A DNA stretch of 64,000 nucleotides from Arenicola marina (lineage: Eukaryota; Annelida; Polychaeta; Arenicolidae): assembly GCA_964019135.1 (NCBI GenBank), contig OZ025248.1, forward strand, positions 52,445,670-52,509,669, written 5' to 3'. The position numbers were made by a program, and so were the translations under genes. Every line of letters starts with the position of its first letter. Position 1 is the first letter of the stretch. Below are positions 36,410-47,894 of this stretch, piece by piece. The notes beneath the pieces were generated by a model. It worked only from the letters and a program-made list of their open reading frames with translations, was not told the origin of the DNA and searched no databases.

Positions 36410-38060
36410 TCAGAGCTTGATCAACTATAATCTGTCAAAAAAAAAATATGTTTACGACGAGAGAGTGAACTTATTGGGTTGCGCTGTGGTTGCTATGACA
36501 GCGTGGTATAATGGTAATCGATGCAATATTCTTGTTACGAAACACCAAAACAGAGACGCTGACTAATTGCACTGATTATGGATGCACGTATACGTTGGTT
36601 GATGTGCGATCACCAAAGCCTATCTCTATTGGCACATATCTAAGCACACCGGAACTGGCGTAAAGTACTTTATGATATCAGTTCTTTTCCGTTCGTTCGT
36701 TTTGACCGTGTCGTTTTTTGGAAGTTGTTCGTATTTAGACTGTTGGAACAAAAATATTTGCCATTGCAATTCAGCTGAATGCGATTTATACGAAGTGAGA
36801 AAATCTCATGCATATAAACTAGCACATAACAAAGTACTGTTCAGTATTATGACAGGTATGTAGGGTTGTGAAGCACATAATTGTGCTATCATGTCGGCAT
36901 TTTGTAAATAAACTGTATATCTTGATAGAAGTAATGCCTGTGCGGTAAGATGAGGCTTCTGTTGATGCGTGCCAAACACAAGATTCATTAGAAGGATGCC
37001 AAATACACCAATGTGATACTTTGTAATGGAGTTGCTTTTTGCTCGTCTTTTTGCTATGATGCATAGTGTCTGTGATATGTATTGCGTCTCGAAGTGTTTA
37101 CATTTACATATATAATAGACAGTGATCACACTTACTATAGGATATATATAGAGAGAGATATTTATATGGCGTTTTTAATATGGTACAAACTTATATGAAT
37201 ATTATCATATGGCGTGATTGGTGTTTAGACCTGGGTGGGATGTCCACATCTATAAGTGTATGCCAGGCCACACAACAGACCAGGAATTGAGGTTTGTATT
37301 CTCATCCACTATGGCCAGCGTTCGCGCGAGGAGCTGTGATCTTATGTAGGAGATTTGATGAAATGTTGTCATAGATATTCATATTGCGAATGTGTATAGT
37401 GTTATGTAACGGGCGATCGTCGGTATATGTCCAGATCGCTGCTACAATGATGTCCTGTACACACACTAATCATTAAAATCTGGGCCCCTCGCTAACGCTA
37501 AACGAGTGCCCGAATGTCTGACGTCACACCATATTCAGTATATGAGGTACAGTTTAGAACCTACATACAGCACGCCGCACACAGTTCTGCTTACCATAGT
37601 CCTTACGGCTGAATGTAACATTATTCGTATAACAAACATGTTTTTCTGCCATGTGTGTAATTTGCGAACACCCTGCCTATGTACTTTTGCATCCATGCTG
37701 TGATAAGTTTTCGCCAAACCGTTTAATTTTAATCCGTTTATGTCGAAGTCTGGATGGTGTGGGCAAACATCTGCCCAATTTTATTTACGAGGTTTTACCA
37801 CATGCGACAGTTTGCTCGCTTAGCGTTTAGACTGAGCCGTTTTCAAGTAATAACTTTTTTTGGCTTTGAAATGTACAATGTATATGGTTGTGACAAATAT
37901 TGCGAAGAAGTACTGCTAAATACTATTTTGATACTATGTGGTATCCTATTTCTTGTTCTGTCAATATTGACTACTGCGTATGGGATGCATCAACACGTAT
38001 AAGCTTAGTTCACTCAACCTTTCCCAATGAAATAAATCAACTTATATTTCCATTGTTCTT
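36410..38060. other. Intergenic between CCDC81 and the BPL_N gene
   Basis: No conserved exon recognised. Two short open frames encode hydrophobic stretches (36672-36863 and 37754-38002, plus) but lack gene context. A dispersed repeat copy lies at 37213-37285. A minus-strand AATAAA at 37785-37780 may serve the BPL_N gene. Confidence 0.45.
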
Positions 38061-38063
38061 CAA

Positions 38064-41000
38064 TTATATTTTACAATCGACCATCACCTCCTCTGGGGGT
38101 TCAAGGCAGAGGCCCACGTGCTTTAGAATTGAACGAAAGACTAAATCCGTTACAGACCGACACGCCACAAGGCTTGGTATAATGTCTTTCAGATACGGGT
38201 CTTTGTGGTTCATATCCTGAGCCATGTACTCCACGTGTGACCCCATTAACACGGCAACTCCTTTGGCCACGTGGCACTTGACAGCAGCCGTCGGGTTGCC
38301 GGGCAGCCCCGTGTACGTGGCGATCACCTGGATGCCGTCTGGATCTGTTGTACTGGAGCTCCGACCCCCCACAAGGTCAGCCGTGGGTGGCTCGGCCTCA
38401 CAGAAATAGCCCCCGCCGTTGAAATACGCCGAGAGCTGGACCATTCCGTGGCCTGTTAGATTGCTGACGTCCCACGACAAAGGGGATGCGTGCGCACACT
38501 GCTCGCTGTTGTATTTAAACCCGGGATATGCCGGCCCGACACACGTGCCTGCAATTATATTAATAAGCGCTCACCTGCAGTTAATTGTGTTTTATATATC
38601 CATATCACAAATACATTATATTTTGCTTTATTCTAATTCACATACAAATGTACTTTTGAAGAAGTGATTATGTCCACCTGCTCGTGTTATTTAACCACCA
38701 TCATTATGATAAAGCTGTTTATTAAATAACAGTGCCGTGTACACAGCACGTGACCAGGCCAGGTAAGTTCGAAACAGCCAGGACCCAATATTCCGCCCTG
38801 GAATGGGGCATTAACATAAAGCCGGGCGAAGTATTCGGTCCCGGACGATCGAGCTTTCGGGCATCGAAAGTTATATACCTGGGAAGAACTTCAGATCTCT
38901 GTCACCACAGACTTCTAAAGGGCCACCTTTATCGAATTGCACATGGGCACAGCCAAAGTAGCCACCGGCACAGATGCCCAGATAGTTGCCGCCTTGCTCA
39001 ACATACTCCCGTATGACTTTGGTGCCAGCTGGTCCTAATGCTCTCACAAAACCGGTGTCGAAGCCCCCTCCTACAGCAAGCAGGGCCACTTGGTCGACGG
39101 TCAGAGCACCTGGCGGTGGGAGAATGGGAACATGTATGGGCGTCATGTCTGGGGTGCGTATCGTTGCACGATACATACAGAACGATCGCGTTGGATCGCG
39201 ATACGTTACGTGAACGTGTTCAAGTTTTATTTAAAGTCGGTATGTAAAAGTCAACAATAAAAATTAGCACAAGTGCTATTGACCGACAATGATAAAATGC
39301 CATGAGCTGATGAGATAAATATGAGAATGAAACTGTAACAATCATTCTATCATCTATTCAAACCTTACCCATTAACTATGTTGCACAATGTGCACGAATT
39401 ACAGTGAGACATGAACACATCCGAGGTTGACAGCAATATTTCGAATTCCTTAGCAGATTTGGCTAAATTTGTCTCTTTGTTAAGCACATTCCATAGCTTG
39501 CTGCCTTGATACTTCACTGAATTTTGGCCATAAGCTGTTGTCTTAACGCGTGGCATACATAGAGTTGGTCGCGGCGGGCGAGAGCAGTCCCGTATCCAGG
39601 TATCATCATATTAAACTCTAGACGGCGATTCTTCAGAAGTAAGTCTGGTAACCCGTAAATATCGATGCGCAATAATTAACTTTTTCTCAAAATCGTATTA
39701 ATCGATTGTGCCACTATTCCCAAATGATGCTTAATTATGTAGTTCATACGCCCGCAACAAATGTTCTGCTGCATTGTGAGATGAAAAATAGTTCGCGTTG
39801 ACCAGTCGTCGTACAGGACGTTCGCCGGGAGCGCATGCGCTCTCCAGGCTTGACGCAAAAGCTGATTTTGGTGCCTAGAGCAAAATGAACAGTTCTATTC
39901 CAGCATATGATCATCTCATATTGCTTCTCTGCTTTTCTCTACAACTCGTTTTACGTACCCTATTACTGTACGACAAGCTTATTGCGAAAATGCATTAAGA
40001 AGACAAAGCATAGGGCCTGGCGGCTCGGAGCGGCATGAAATTGGATAACTATCACTTACTTGTTAATCGATGTCTATCATAAACTTCCACTTGTCATTAT
40101 CTGGGAATTAATTTTCCAATAAAGGTGAGTCACGTGACTCACTAATTCATATGAACTGCGAATTTTGTTGTTGTGCATTACGACAGATCTGGCATGATGT
40201 CAAACCTGGAGCGCACAAGCGTACGCGATACGTAACTCGAGCGCGCTATCTCCTTACTTCTGAGTAAAGAACTCATTCAGTCAAATGCTGCCGTGTTCAT
40301 GATAATTTCAGCATTCTACATTTCAGTTGACACTCACTATAACAAGAGGGGAGATCTCTGATCACAAGATATTGAAGCACTGACACATTTACCGGTCATT
40401 AAGCCCAATTGCTGCTGAGTGATCATTCGAAGCTAATCTTGGCACATTTAGCGGTCATTGTTTGCTGAGCAGTGATCACATGGTTCTGTCCTGTGGCGTT
40501 TTTCACGAACACAATTTAGCCGGTGTAACATAATACACTAGCTGTCTGGCCGGGATAACCTGTCCGGCCGTGATAACCTGTCCGGCCGGGATAGCCTGTC
40601 CGGCCGTGATAACCTGTCCGGCCGGGATAGCCTGTCCGGCCGTGATAACCTGTCGGGCCAGGATAACCTTTCCAGCCACGCTTCTTTCATGCCACTAACC
40701 CTAACCAGAACCGTAACCGTAACCCTGGCCCTAACCTAACCCTATCAATTAACCTAACATACATCAGCTAATTACATAGCAATCTCATTCGCTGCGCATG
40801 CGCACACATCAGCCGGACACTTTATCACGGCGGACAAGTTATCATGCTACACCGGCTACGGGGCTTAGTCGATTAAAATCACCCATCCTTTACATGGTAA
40901 CTTTAACCGACTAAGCCCATTAGCCGGCTAAACTATGTATGTGATCATACAGAGCTATTTTTGACACATTTACCCGTCATTATTTGCTGCGGGGTGATCA

Positions 41001-41115
41001 TACGGAGCCCGTAGGGACTGCCGTGCAGGTTTTTCTCCATCCTGTTGTACAACATGGTGAGACATGCCGGACTGGCACCCAGACCACTGTAAATGCACAC
41101 CACGCGCTCTGCCAT
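38064..41115 (-). CDS. BPL_N (biotin-protein ligase N-terminal-like) domain protein
   Basis: Three coding exons, 41115-40974, 39109-38879 and 38548-38064, join in frame to 285 residues; the ATG at 41115 has a strong context (AAGATGG). The product begins MAERVVCIYSGLGASPACLT. The second exon gives DQVALLAVGGGFDTGFVRAL and GGNYLGICAGGYFGC, and the third GYFCEAEPPTADLVGGRSSS plus AVKCHVAKGVAVLMGSHVEY. This is the class I glutamine-amidotransferase-like fold of the BPL_N family, named from the front of yeast biotin ligase; Cys in GICAGG is at the nucleophile elbow and a GSHVE segment follows where the catalytic His is expected. No ligase domain is present. The substrate is unknown. A CTCTCAG at about 41150 suggests a 5' UTR intron. 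Intron 2 holds an inverted-repeat element at 40518. Confidence 0.88.
40518..40857. mobile_element. MITE with internal 20-bp tandem repeat
   Basis: Ends AGCCGGTGTAACATAATA and TATCATGCTACACCGGCT form an 18-bp inverted repeat with two mismatches. Inside, GATAACCTGTCCGGCCGT/GG repeats about seven times (40546-40676), then a degenerate CTAACC/GTAACC run (40695-40760) that looks telomere-like but is too short and impure. A second inverted pair, GGGCTTAGTCG and CGACTAAGCCC, follows at 40861-40919. Confidence 0.65.
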
Positions 41116-41159
41116 CTTTGTCCAAAGTCGGATGTGGTCCACATGCGATTACCTGAGAG

Positions 41160-42600
41160 AGAGGTGAGAAACAGTTCTCTAAGATAAGAAGTCCCACCTT
41201 GTATCACCGAGGGACGCACCAGAGGCCACAGTAGCAGTAATGAGTATTCATAAATTGCTCGTAGCTCACGCTTCAAATTTGGCAGATGGTATTACCCAGA
41301 CAGTGAGGCGGTATGCTGGCATTGGTCACACTCATGTATTTGTATTCAAGAGTGGAATCCATTCAGGGCACGTCGTTATGGGGTTCAACATATCTTTCAA
41401 CGCTGGCCATTATTATTTATTAAGTTTATTTCGTCCTCGAAGTACATACAATGAATATATATTGCGGGAGAGGTTACAGGTGAATGAACAAGAGAGCATC
41501 TAGCAACACGTCGGCCTATCGTTATACCTCACCCTGCATGTAGATTATGTAAGTTCGTATTATAGTTGCATCCATCAATGCATTATGCCGTAGACGTATA
41601 ACAGGTCATATTGCACTCACAGTAACGGTATCACCTTCGTCTCGAGCGGAACAGGTTTCGTTGTACAAGAGTTTCAGAACCGTTGTGCGATAAGCTGAGA
41701 TTCTCTACTGACATCTTTTGGTAACCTTGTCACCGACTGATGATTGATAGATAGTTGGAATGAGCCAGAAGCGAACTCTTCCGTTATTTTAAGAACGGGG
41801 ATACAGACAAAAGGAGGTGACAGGACTCGCTACTGGCCTAGTGATTGCTGCCATGTAACGAGGATAGCGAGGATTTACCATTTGTTAGATAATGACTGAC
41901 ACCCAGAACCTCGTCTTGTCACCAACTTTCAGTATTAATTTAGAAAAACAATAAACACACAATATTAAACATGACGTCGCGATAAAATACAAGCATGATT
42001 ATGTGACGTGGCACTGGTTAACCGCTACTCCCCCTATACACTACACAGACCACCTAATAATACAATGTATACACCAGCAAGAGCGAGAGAGTGGGAACAA
42101 TTTTTATGTGAATTAGACGGGAATTTCAAGTTAACACGACACCTCCAGTCCTCCCCCTCCCCACCATCTCCATTCCCGCATTACCTCCGGACTTAATCCC
42201 GTCCCACTAGTCCCGTGATATAACAAAATATGTACACATCTATTCCCCATTATATGTGTTTAATTACAGGTATACTATGTGACTGCTATTTGTGTATTAC
42301 TCGGTGCCACGTACCATCCAGGTATATCCCATTTACAAGTGTTACATGTTGTCATGTAATGTTTTAAATGGTTGTGCAATAAAAACAAATACAATAAAAG
42401 ACAGACAAAAAACAGCGCCACCGCAATGCCATACAATAGCTTCATACGATTATCATTCCATAGTTCCCTGAGATGACCATCAGTAGGCCACAATAACATG
42501 TCGTGTGAGAGCAGCACAAGATAGAGTAAGCGGAGCCACGTCCACAACTTAAAGAAAATACACAAATTATTGAGTACTAATATGTTGCGGTGAACTATCA
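41160..42600. other. Unassigned stretch upstream of the BPL_N gene
   Basis: No conserved exon. A 108-residue minus-strand open frame at 42275-42601 has two hydrophobic segments, but no homology was recognised and no gene context is visible. Confidence 0.4.
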
Positions 42601-42614
42601 CCGCACAGTAGCAA

Positions 42615-43275
42615 GATTGGCCACCTTTACCACGTGCCGGTCGCCGCGAAAAGGGTGTTACATCAACTTTACCACGTGCCGGTCGCTACGAGAAGGCTGT
42701 TACATCACCTTCACCACGTGCATGTCGCCGTGATAAGGGTGTTACATCAACTTTACCACGTGCATGTCGCCACGAGAAGGGTGTTATATCACCTTTACCA
42801 CGTGCCGGTCGCTACGAGAAGGTTGTTACGTCACCTTGACCACGTACCGGTCGCCATGCGAAGGGTGTTACATCATCTTTACCACGTGCCGTTCGCCGCG
42901 AGAAGGGTGTTACATCACCTTTACCACGTGCCGGTCGCCACGAGAAGGTTGTTACCTTTACCACGTGCCGGTCGCAACGAGAAGGTTGATACGTCACCTT
43001 TACCACGTGCATGTCGCCACGAGAAGGGTGTTACGTCACCTTTACCACGTGCCGGTCGCAACGAGAAGGTTGATACGTCACCTTTACCAAGTGCATGTCG
43101 CCACGAGAATGGTGTTACATCAACTTTACCACGTGCCGGTCGCCGTGAGAAGGGTGTTACAGCCCCTTTACCACGTGCCGGTCGCCACGAGAATGGTGTT
43201 ACATCAAGTTTACCACGTGCCGTTCGCCACGAGAAGGGTGTTACATCAACTTTACCACGTTCCGGTCGCCGTTAG
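42615..43275. repeat. 42-bp minisatellite, about 15 copies, CACGTG in most units
   Basis: Units of 42 bp (14 codons, so frames stay open) with core TTTACCACGTGCCGGTCGCC then ACGAGAAGGGTGTTACATCA. Most units hold a perfect CACGTG palindrome, the E-box bound by bHLH-ZIP factors. Two unit types (GAAGGGTGTTACATCA and GAAGGTTGATACGTCA) alternate in places. The protein-like frames are an artefact of the period. Confidence 0.93.
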
Positions 43276-43289
43276 AAGGCTACCCCGTG

Positions 43290-44979
43290 CCTCGGTATGA
43301 GATCGGACAACAAAGTGTTGGAGTAACCATATGCATGTATAACCTACCGCTTACAAGTCTTACAATGGGTGGGGGGCCTGCTCTTGCGGCTGAGTAAATT
43401 GCCTGGCAGCTAGTTCACGTACGTATAACTAGTACATCCAGTTAATAAATAGTCAAGCCAGTGTAATGTAAATGTAAAGCGCGTGGATTTCCGTCTATGA
43501 ATTATTCCAAAAATAGAACTTAAATATAACTTAAATAAGATAACGCCTCCAGCAGGACCCAAATGCGAATCCCCTTATCAATGAACACACCGGAAGCGCC
43601 AACGCGCAAGCGCTAGGGCTAAAAGTAATCCATCTAGTATCGGTCAACCCATATGACCCTTCATGAACGAGACTTAAAAGATTGTGTGACGTCACGCCTT
43701 TGTCTTAAGTGTTCATTATCTGGAAGAATGACCCGACCTAACCGTGTTTTATTAACGTAAGTGTGCAATAGTTAAATAAAGAACGGAAAAACTGTGCATT
43801 ATCTTGATAATGAACAGTTTTTGTTAATATTGACTGCGCGTGTCACGGTGTAATCAATCGAGCCGAGCTGAGCTGAGCTAGCTGGTCGGATCTTGTCAGG
43901 GGGGGGGGGGCATTAGATCAGAAAGCACAAAATATATGGAAAATCGACAGTTTTCGATTGCATATATATCCGGTGCCGCGCTTATGAACGGGGACCGTAT
44001 GACATTGGTCATGCCATTCCTACTGAAGGTGCCACACATATATATATATATGTCCGACATAAATGGATGATCCATTTTAAAGTGAAAGCGTTTATTCACT
44101 AATACTGCTTTTCATGGAGAGTTGTTTTCATGGAAGTTAGACGCGACCACCTGACCATTGTCTGGCGATTTAGAAAAAGATTTTCAAAATTATATCTACA
44201 GTTAATACCCCCATGGCTTCTCACCCTCCACCCTGGGGCTTCACATTGACTGGTGCATTAGTTGATCGGTAGTTCTTTATTTTGGAGCAAACCGCTGCTT
44301 CCCTAACGCTGTCGATTTCTTGTGTCCAATCCTAGAAAATGAACCACGCAAATCATGAGCAGAACTAATGCTTTGCTACAACAATTTAATAAGTACGTTA
44401 AACAACTCGCTGTCCTGCATTCCCCAAATAAAAAACTCGACGTCTCGTGCTTTATTTCGGCGAATGCACTTCAGCTCGTCCTTTAACTTGTACCTCAACA
44501 ATCAACAGGTCTTCAACCTGTAGCCCATGGCAACGAGGTGCCGATAACCACACGCTTCACCACTAGGACTCCATAAGGTAGCTTTAAACAGCGATTTTAA
44601 CCTATATACAAATACCAGCAGGATACGCAGGCCCAGAAATGAAGCAACCCCCCCCCCCCCCCACATGCCCTCCAAGCACAATTAATCCCCCCCCCCCTGC
44701 CATGCACATGCCCAACAGTCCCCTGATATAATAAATACGGAGAAATAATAACATGCATTACCTTTCAGCCGCCCACAACAATCTCGATGTGACCCCGCTT
44801 TACGACTGTTATATGCTTTTATGTACCATGTTATCGAGACCTTGCTTTGAAATAAAACATAAATACCAAAAGTACATTTATGCAAATGTCTTTCGTTAAC
44901 AATAGGGCTCCTATAATGTCGCAAGCGCTTATTCATCAGGGGCCGTATTCACAAACCATACTTCATTTTCCTTTGAATG
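43290..44979. other. Intergenic stretch downstream of the ASB-like gene
   Basis: No exon recognised. Poly-G at about 43900, poly-C at about 44650, a TATATATATA run at 44040. Confidence 0.45.
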
Positions 44980-44985
44980 TTTATT
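44980..44985 (-). terminator. ASB-like gene polyadenylation signal
   Basis: Minus-strand AATAAA, 18 bp past the TAA stop of the ankyrin/SOCS gene. Confidence 0.5.
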
Positions 44986-45002
44986 TAGTATTTAATATTT
45001 AA

Positions 45003-46451
45003 TTAATATTCATTTCGGACACCGTCTAGCGCCAGGTATTTCACCAGGGACACGGGGATGGGGAGCTTCTCCAGCCTGGCCACGATGGAGGCGCCGTCAC
45101 TGGCCCGCGCCATGTGCTCGCGGACGGCCATGCGGCACATGTTCATCAACGAGCGAGGGCGGCCGAAGGTGCCCATGACCCACTCCCAGATAGACCGCTG
45201 GCGCGCCGCCTCGGGGCGGAAGCTGGCTGACCTGGGGATCCGGAACTCGAGCTCCTTCTGGCGCTCTCGGACCACTTCCCGCGTGAACCACGGCTCCTGA
45301 GTCAGGCGGCAGCCGGTCTGCAGCACGTACTTGACCAGGACCGGGTTGCAGGCCGTGCAGGCGATCCACAGCGGGCTGTCCGTGTCGCGACCCGCGGTCC
45401 CATTCAGCCTGGCCCCGTGGACGATGAGCGTGGTGGCGATCTCCACCTGGTCCCGCATCAGCGCCAGCTGTAGCGGCATGTGGCCCCGGTTGTCGACGAC
45501 GTTGATGCGCGCGCCGTGCTCCAGCAGCACCGCGACGGCCTGGGTCTGGCCCTTGCAGGCCACCGACAGCGCCGTCTCGCCAGATTCGTTGGTCGCGTTC
45601 ACGTCGGCGCCGCGCCGCAGCAGGCACTCCATCACGTCCACGTGACCGCTCTCGGCAGCGCGTAGCAACCCGTCGTCCAGGTCCAGTCGCTCGCAGCCCC
45701 CCTCGGGCGTCCGCTCCAGCATGAACTCCACCACTTTGAGGTGACCTCGGAGACACGCCAGCGAGAAGGCCGTGAACTTGAAGTTATCCTTCGTATCCGT
45801 CATGCAGCGGTGTCGGTAGAGAGCCCGGATGATCTCCAGCTGACCCCGGACGGCGGCGATGTGCAGCGGCGAGCGGCCGTCGCCGTTGACGTTGATCTCG
45901 GCGTCGTGCTCCAGCAACCACTTCACCATGTGGGTCTGGTCCGATATCGCGGCGTAATGCAGCGCCGTGAAGAAGTACATCCCGATCCAGTTGACGTCGG
46001 CGCCGTGACTCAGCAGCTCCTCGGCGATGGCGACGTTGCCGTGGGTGGCAGCCCACTGCAGGGCCGTCTTGCCCTCCCGCACGGGGGACAGCGGCGACCC
46101 CTCCAGGCGGCAGCCGTGGCTCAGCAGCAGCGTCACCAGCTCGGCGTGCTGACTGCGAGCCGCGGTCACGATGGGGGCCTCGTTGGCGCAGTAAGAGTTA
46201 CAGTAGCTGACGGCGTTCACGTCGGCCCCGTTCGCTAGCAGCATCTTAACCATGGGCACGTGTTCGTTCTCCAGGGCCAGGTAGATGACCCGCTTGGACC
46301 TGTAGTTCATCTTGTTGACGTTGGCCCCACATTCCCGGATCAGTCTCAGGGCGGTGTCCAGATTATTTCTCCGCACGGCTTCGAAGAGATCCTCGTCCGC
46401 ATTGTCGACGGCGGCCACCTCCTCCCCCAGGGCTAAGTCACCGGCCGCCAT
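45003..46451 (-). CDS. Ankyrin repeat and SOCS box protein (ASB-like)
   Basis: A single long exon encodes 482 residues from the ATG at 46451. A CTCTTGCAG just upstream (exon border about 46466) implies at least one 5' UTR intron. About eleven ankyrin repeats fill residues 20-390, e.g. GKTALQWAATHGNVAIAEEL, GRSPLHIAAVRGQLEIIRAL and GETALSVACKGQTQAVAVLL. The C-terminus is a SOCS box: SLMNMCRMAV fits the elongin-BC box (xLxxxCxxxV) and LPIPVSLVKYL fits the Cullin-5 box (LPxPxxLxxYL). ASB proteins are substrate receptors of Cullin-5 RING ubiquitin ligases, with ankyrin repeats binding the substrate. I cannot assign it to one vertebrate ASB. GC-rich codon use contrasts with the AT-rich flanks; retroposition is possible but unproven. 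Confidence 0.92.
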   Translation of the reverse strand: MAAGDLALGEEVAAVDNADEDLFEAVRRNNLDTALRLIRECGANVNKMNYRSKRVIYLALENEHVPMVKMLLANGADVNAVSYCNSYCANEAPIVTAARSQHAELVTLLLSHGCRLEGSPLSPVREGKTALQWAATHGNVAIAEELLSHGADVNWIGMYFFTALHYAAISDQTHMVKWLLEHDAEINVNGDGRSPLHIAAVRGQLEIIRALYRHRCMTDTKDNFKFTAFSLACLRGHLKVVEFMLERTPEGGCERLDLDDGLLRAAESGHVDVMECLLRRGADVNATNESGETALSVACKGQTQAVAVLLEHGARINVVDNRGHMPLQLALMRDQVEIATTLIVHGARLNGTAGRDTDSPLWIACTACNPVLVKYVLQTGCRLTQEPWFTREVVRERQKELEFRIPRSASFRPEAARQRSIWEWVMGTFGRPRSLMNMCRMAVREHMARASDGASIVARLEKLPIPVSLVKYLALDGVRNEY

Positions 46452-46542
46452 CGCCTCCACCGCAGTCTGCAAGAGACACTAACAGGCGTCCACATTAAAC
46501 AGCCACTGCCACCATCCCGACCAAACACTGCCGTGAAATGTA

Positions 46543-47285
46543 TTGTGGTTGGTTGGTTGTATCTTCAGGACGCTTTTAACCACTTTTGGAAGGAAGGAAG
46601 GAAGGGAGCGTGGAGCTATGTCCCCGGGGGTAACTCCCTACTCTGTGCGAAGAAGGACATGGATCTTCATCGTGTGTCCACACAGACATGGCCACAGCGG
46701 AGCTCGAGCTATCGATCCACGTGTGTGAGAGCCCAAAACGTCCGACTACCCAAAACGTCCTACATAGCTAAGAACAAACGAACAGTTACGTTTGACGTTT
46801 CAATCATTCACAATCTGGCGATATGAAACCGTGATACGTTCGTTTTGTATCTCTTAGATAGCAATGTACGAATAACACTCAAGGAGAAGCTCGAAGGGGT
46901 GGGGTTAAGTGTGGGGCGGTGCATAACAAGGCACGGAAAAATAAGCGTTAGCGGTATTTTACAGCCTTAATTGGCCTCTTTGCCCTCTTTTGAACTTGTC
47001 ACACCCTCCGGCCGTAGATCTATCAATTAAAACAATAATTATGCGAGGTCGGGACCACCTTAAGGACATGGACAAACTCTGGTCATGGGTCTTGTGATAT
47101 ATTATTCGTGGATGCTCGAGTTGTAGCTAACTGTGCATTATGTTGTAGGTGTCAAAATCCTGATCCTCGCCAGTTTTGGGCAGTCGGACGTTTTGGGCTC
47201 TCACACACGTGCCGTTAGGCTCCCAGGTGGCCAGAATGCTTAATGCGAGCGCTCTAACCCACTGAGCTATCAAGCCGGTCTCGAA
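46543..47285 (-). mobile_element. SINE family 2, split by a MITE
   Basis: Minus-strand copy of the SINE seen whole at 33713. Its tail and body lie at 46543-46717 (TCTTCAGGACGCTTTTAACC, AAGGACATGGATC, CACACAGACATGGCCACAGC) and its tRNA-like head at 47212-47285 (CTAACCCACTGAGCTATCAA, complement of the A-box). The 482 bp between are a separate inverted-repeat element inserted in the variable region of the tRNA-like head. Confidence 0.88.
46724..47205. mobile_element. MITE inserted in SINE, TIR TGTGAGAGCCCAAAACGTCC
   Basis: Inverted ends TGTGAGAGCCCAAAACGTCC then GACT at the left and the exact complement at the right, flanked by CACGTG on both sides (46718-46723 and 47206-47211), taken as a 6-bp target duplication. 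No coding capacity. The ends resemble TGTTAGAACCCAAAACG at 53364 and the ends at 58249, so they may be one superfamily. Confidence 0.85.
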
Positions 47286-47469
47286 CAGTATTGCAGTCCC
47301 TCTACCGTATTTCCAAACCCTGGATGCACTCTGCTATCGACAAGCTCACTCCGCTAAGGTTTGATGTATGTCTCTGTGGTCGGCTTACCTCAATACATTG
47401 GCACACTGGCCCAGCGGTGCGGCGCTATGCGAAGGACAAATAATTAATAACGTTTCTTCCATTGCTATG

Positions 47470-47560
47470 GTGAACCATTGTTTCAGCATAGCTCACGTAT
47501 GCTTCACGCCTATCATTTACAGTAATAATTTATTCAGTGGGCTCTAACATGGAAGGGAGA
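47470..47560. repeat. Dispersed repeat, copy shared with 14060-14155
   Basis: See the similarity of AGCATAGCTCACGTATGCTT and AATTTATTCAGTGGGCTCTA to the RPF2-intron copy. Confidence 0.5.
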
Positions 47561-47672
47561 CTGCATGACACAGGCGCTGCAGGGCGTATCAACCCATGCC
47601 GGACACCCTGCTTATGACTAATAAGACACTGTATCAAGTGAAGTGAAATGAAATGAATTAGAATTCACAGTC

Positions 47673-47889
47673 TGGGCTCGCGTTAGCATTCGCCAATAGC
47701 CATTTGGCGAGAAAATTCGGGATTTGGCGATAAGAACTTCCTGGACACTCGCCAAAATGGTGAATATAAAATTTCAACTACAAACACATAACCAATTTAT
47801 AACCAATATATTTGGCTAATTTTGGCTAATGTTTTTCCACGGAATTAGCCAAATTGGCTTATGAAAAAAATATCCTAGCACGAGCCCAG
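47673..47889. mobile_element. Short MITE, TIR CTGGGCTCG
   Basis: Ends CTGGGCTCGCGTTAG and CTAGCACGAGCCCAG; flanks ACAGT at 47668-47672 and 47890-47894, a 5-bp duplication. The 217-bp interior has further short complementary motifs (TTTGGCGA, TTTGGCTAAT) and no coding capacity. Confidence 0.7.
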
Positions 47890-47894
47890 ACAGT

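Noticed and set aside
37754-38002. Small plus-strand protein with one hydrophobic helix
   Set aside because: No recognised family, and it lies between two convergent genes. Probably chance or UTR.
40690-40770. Interstitial telomeric repeat
   Set aside because: CTAACC, GTAACC and CTAACCCTAT are mixed, under 80 bp long, and lie inside an inverted-repeat element. A true TTAGGG array is not present.
42275-42601. Small hydrophobic membrane protein on the minus strand
   Set aside because: Two hydrophobic stretches in a 108-residue open frame, but no homology, no splice or start context, and AT-rich DNA where such frames are common.
42634-43300. Open frames of about 200 residues over the 42-bp array
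   Set aside because: A period of 14 codons keeps the frame open; the composition mirrors the DNA repeat.
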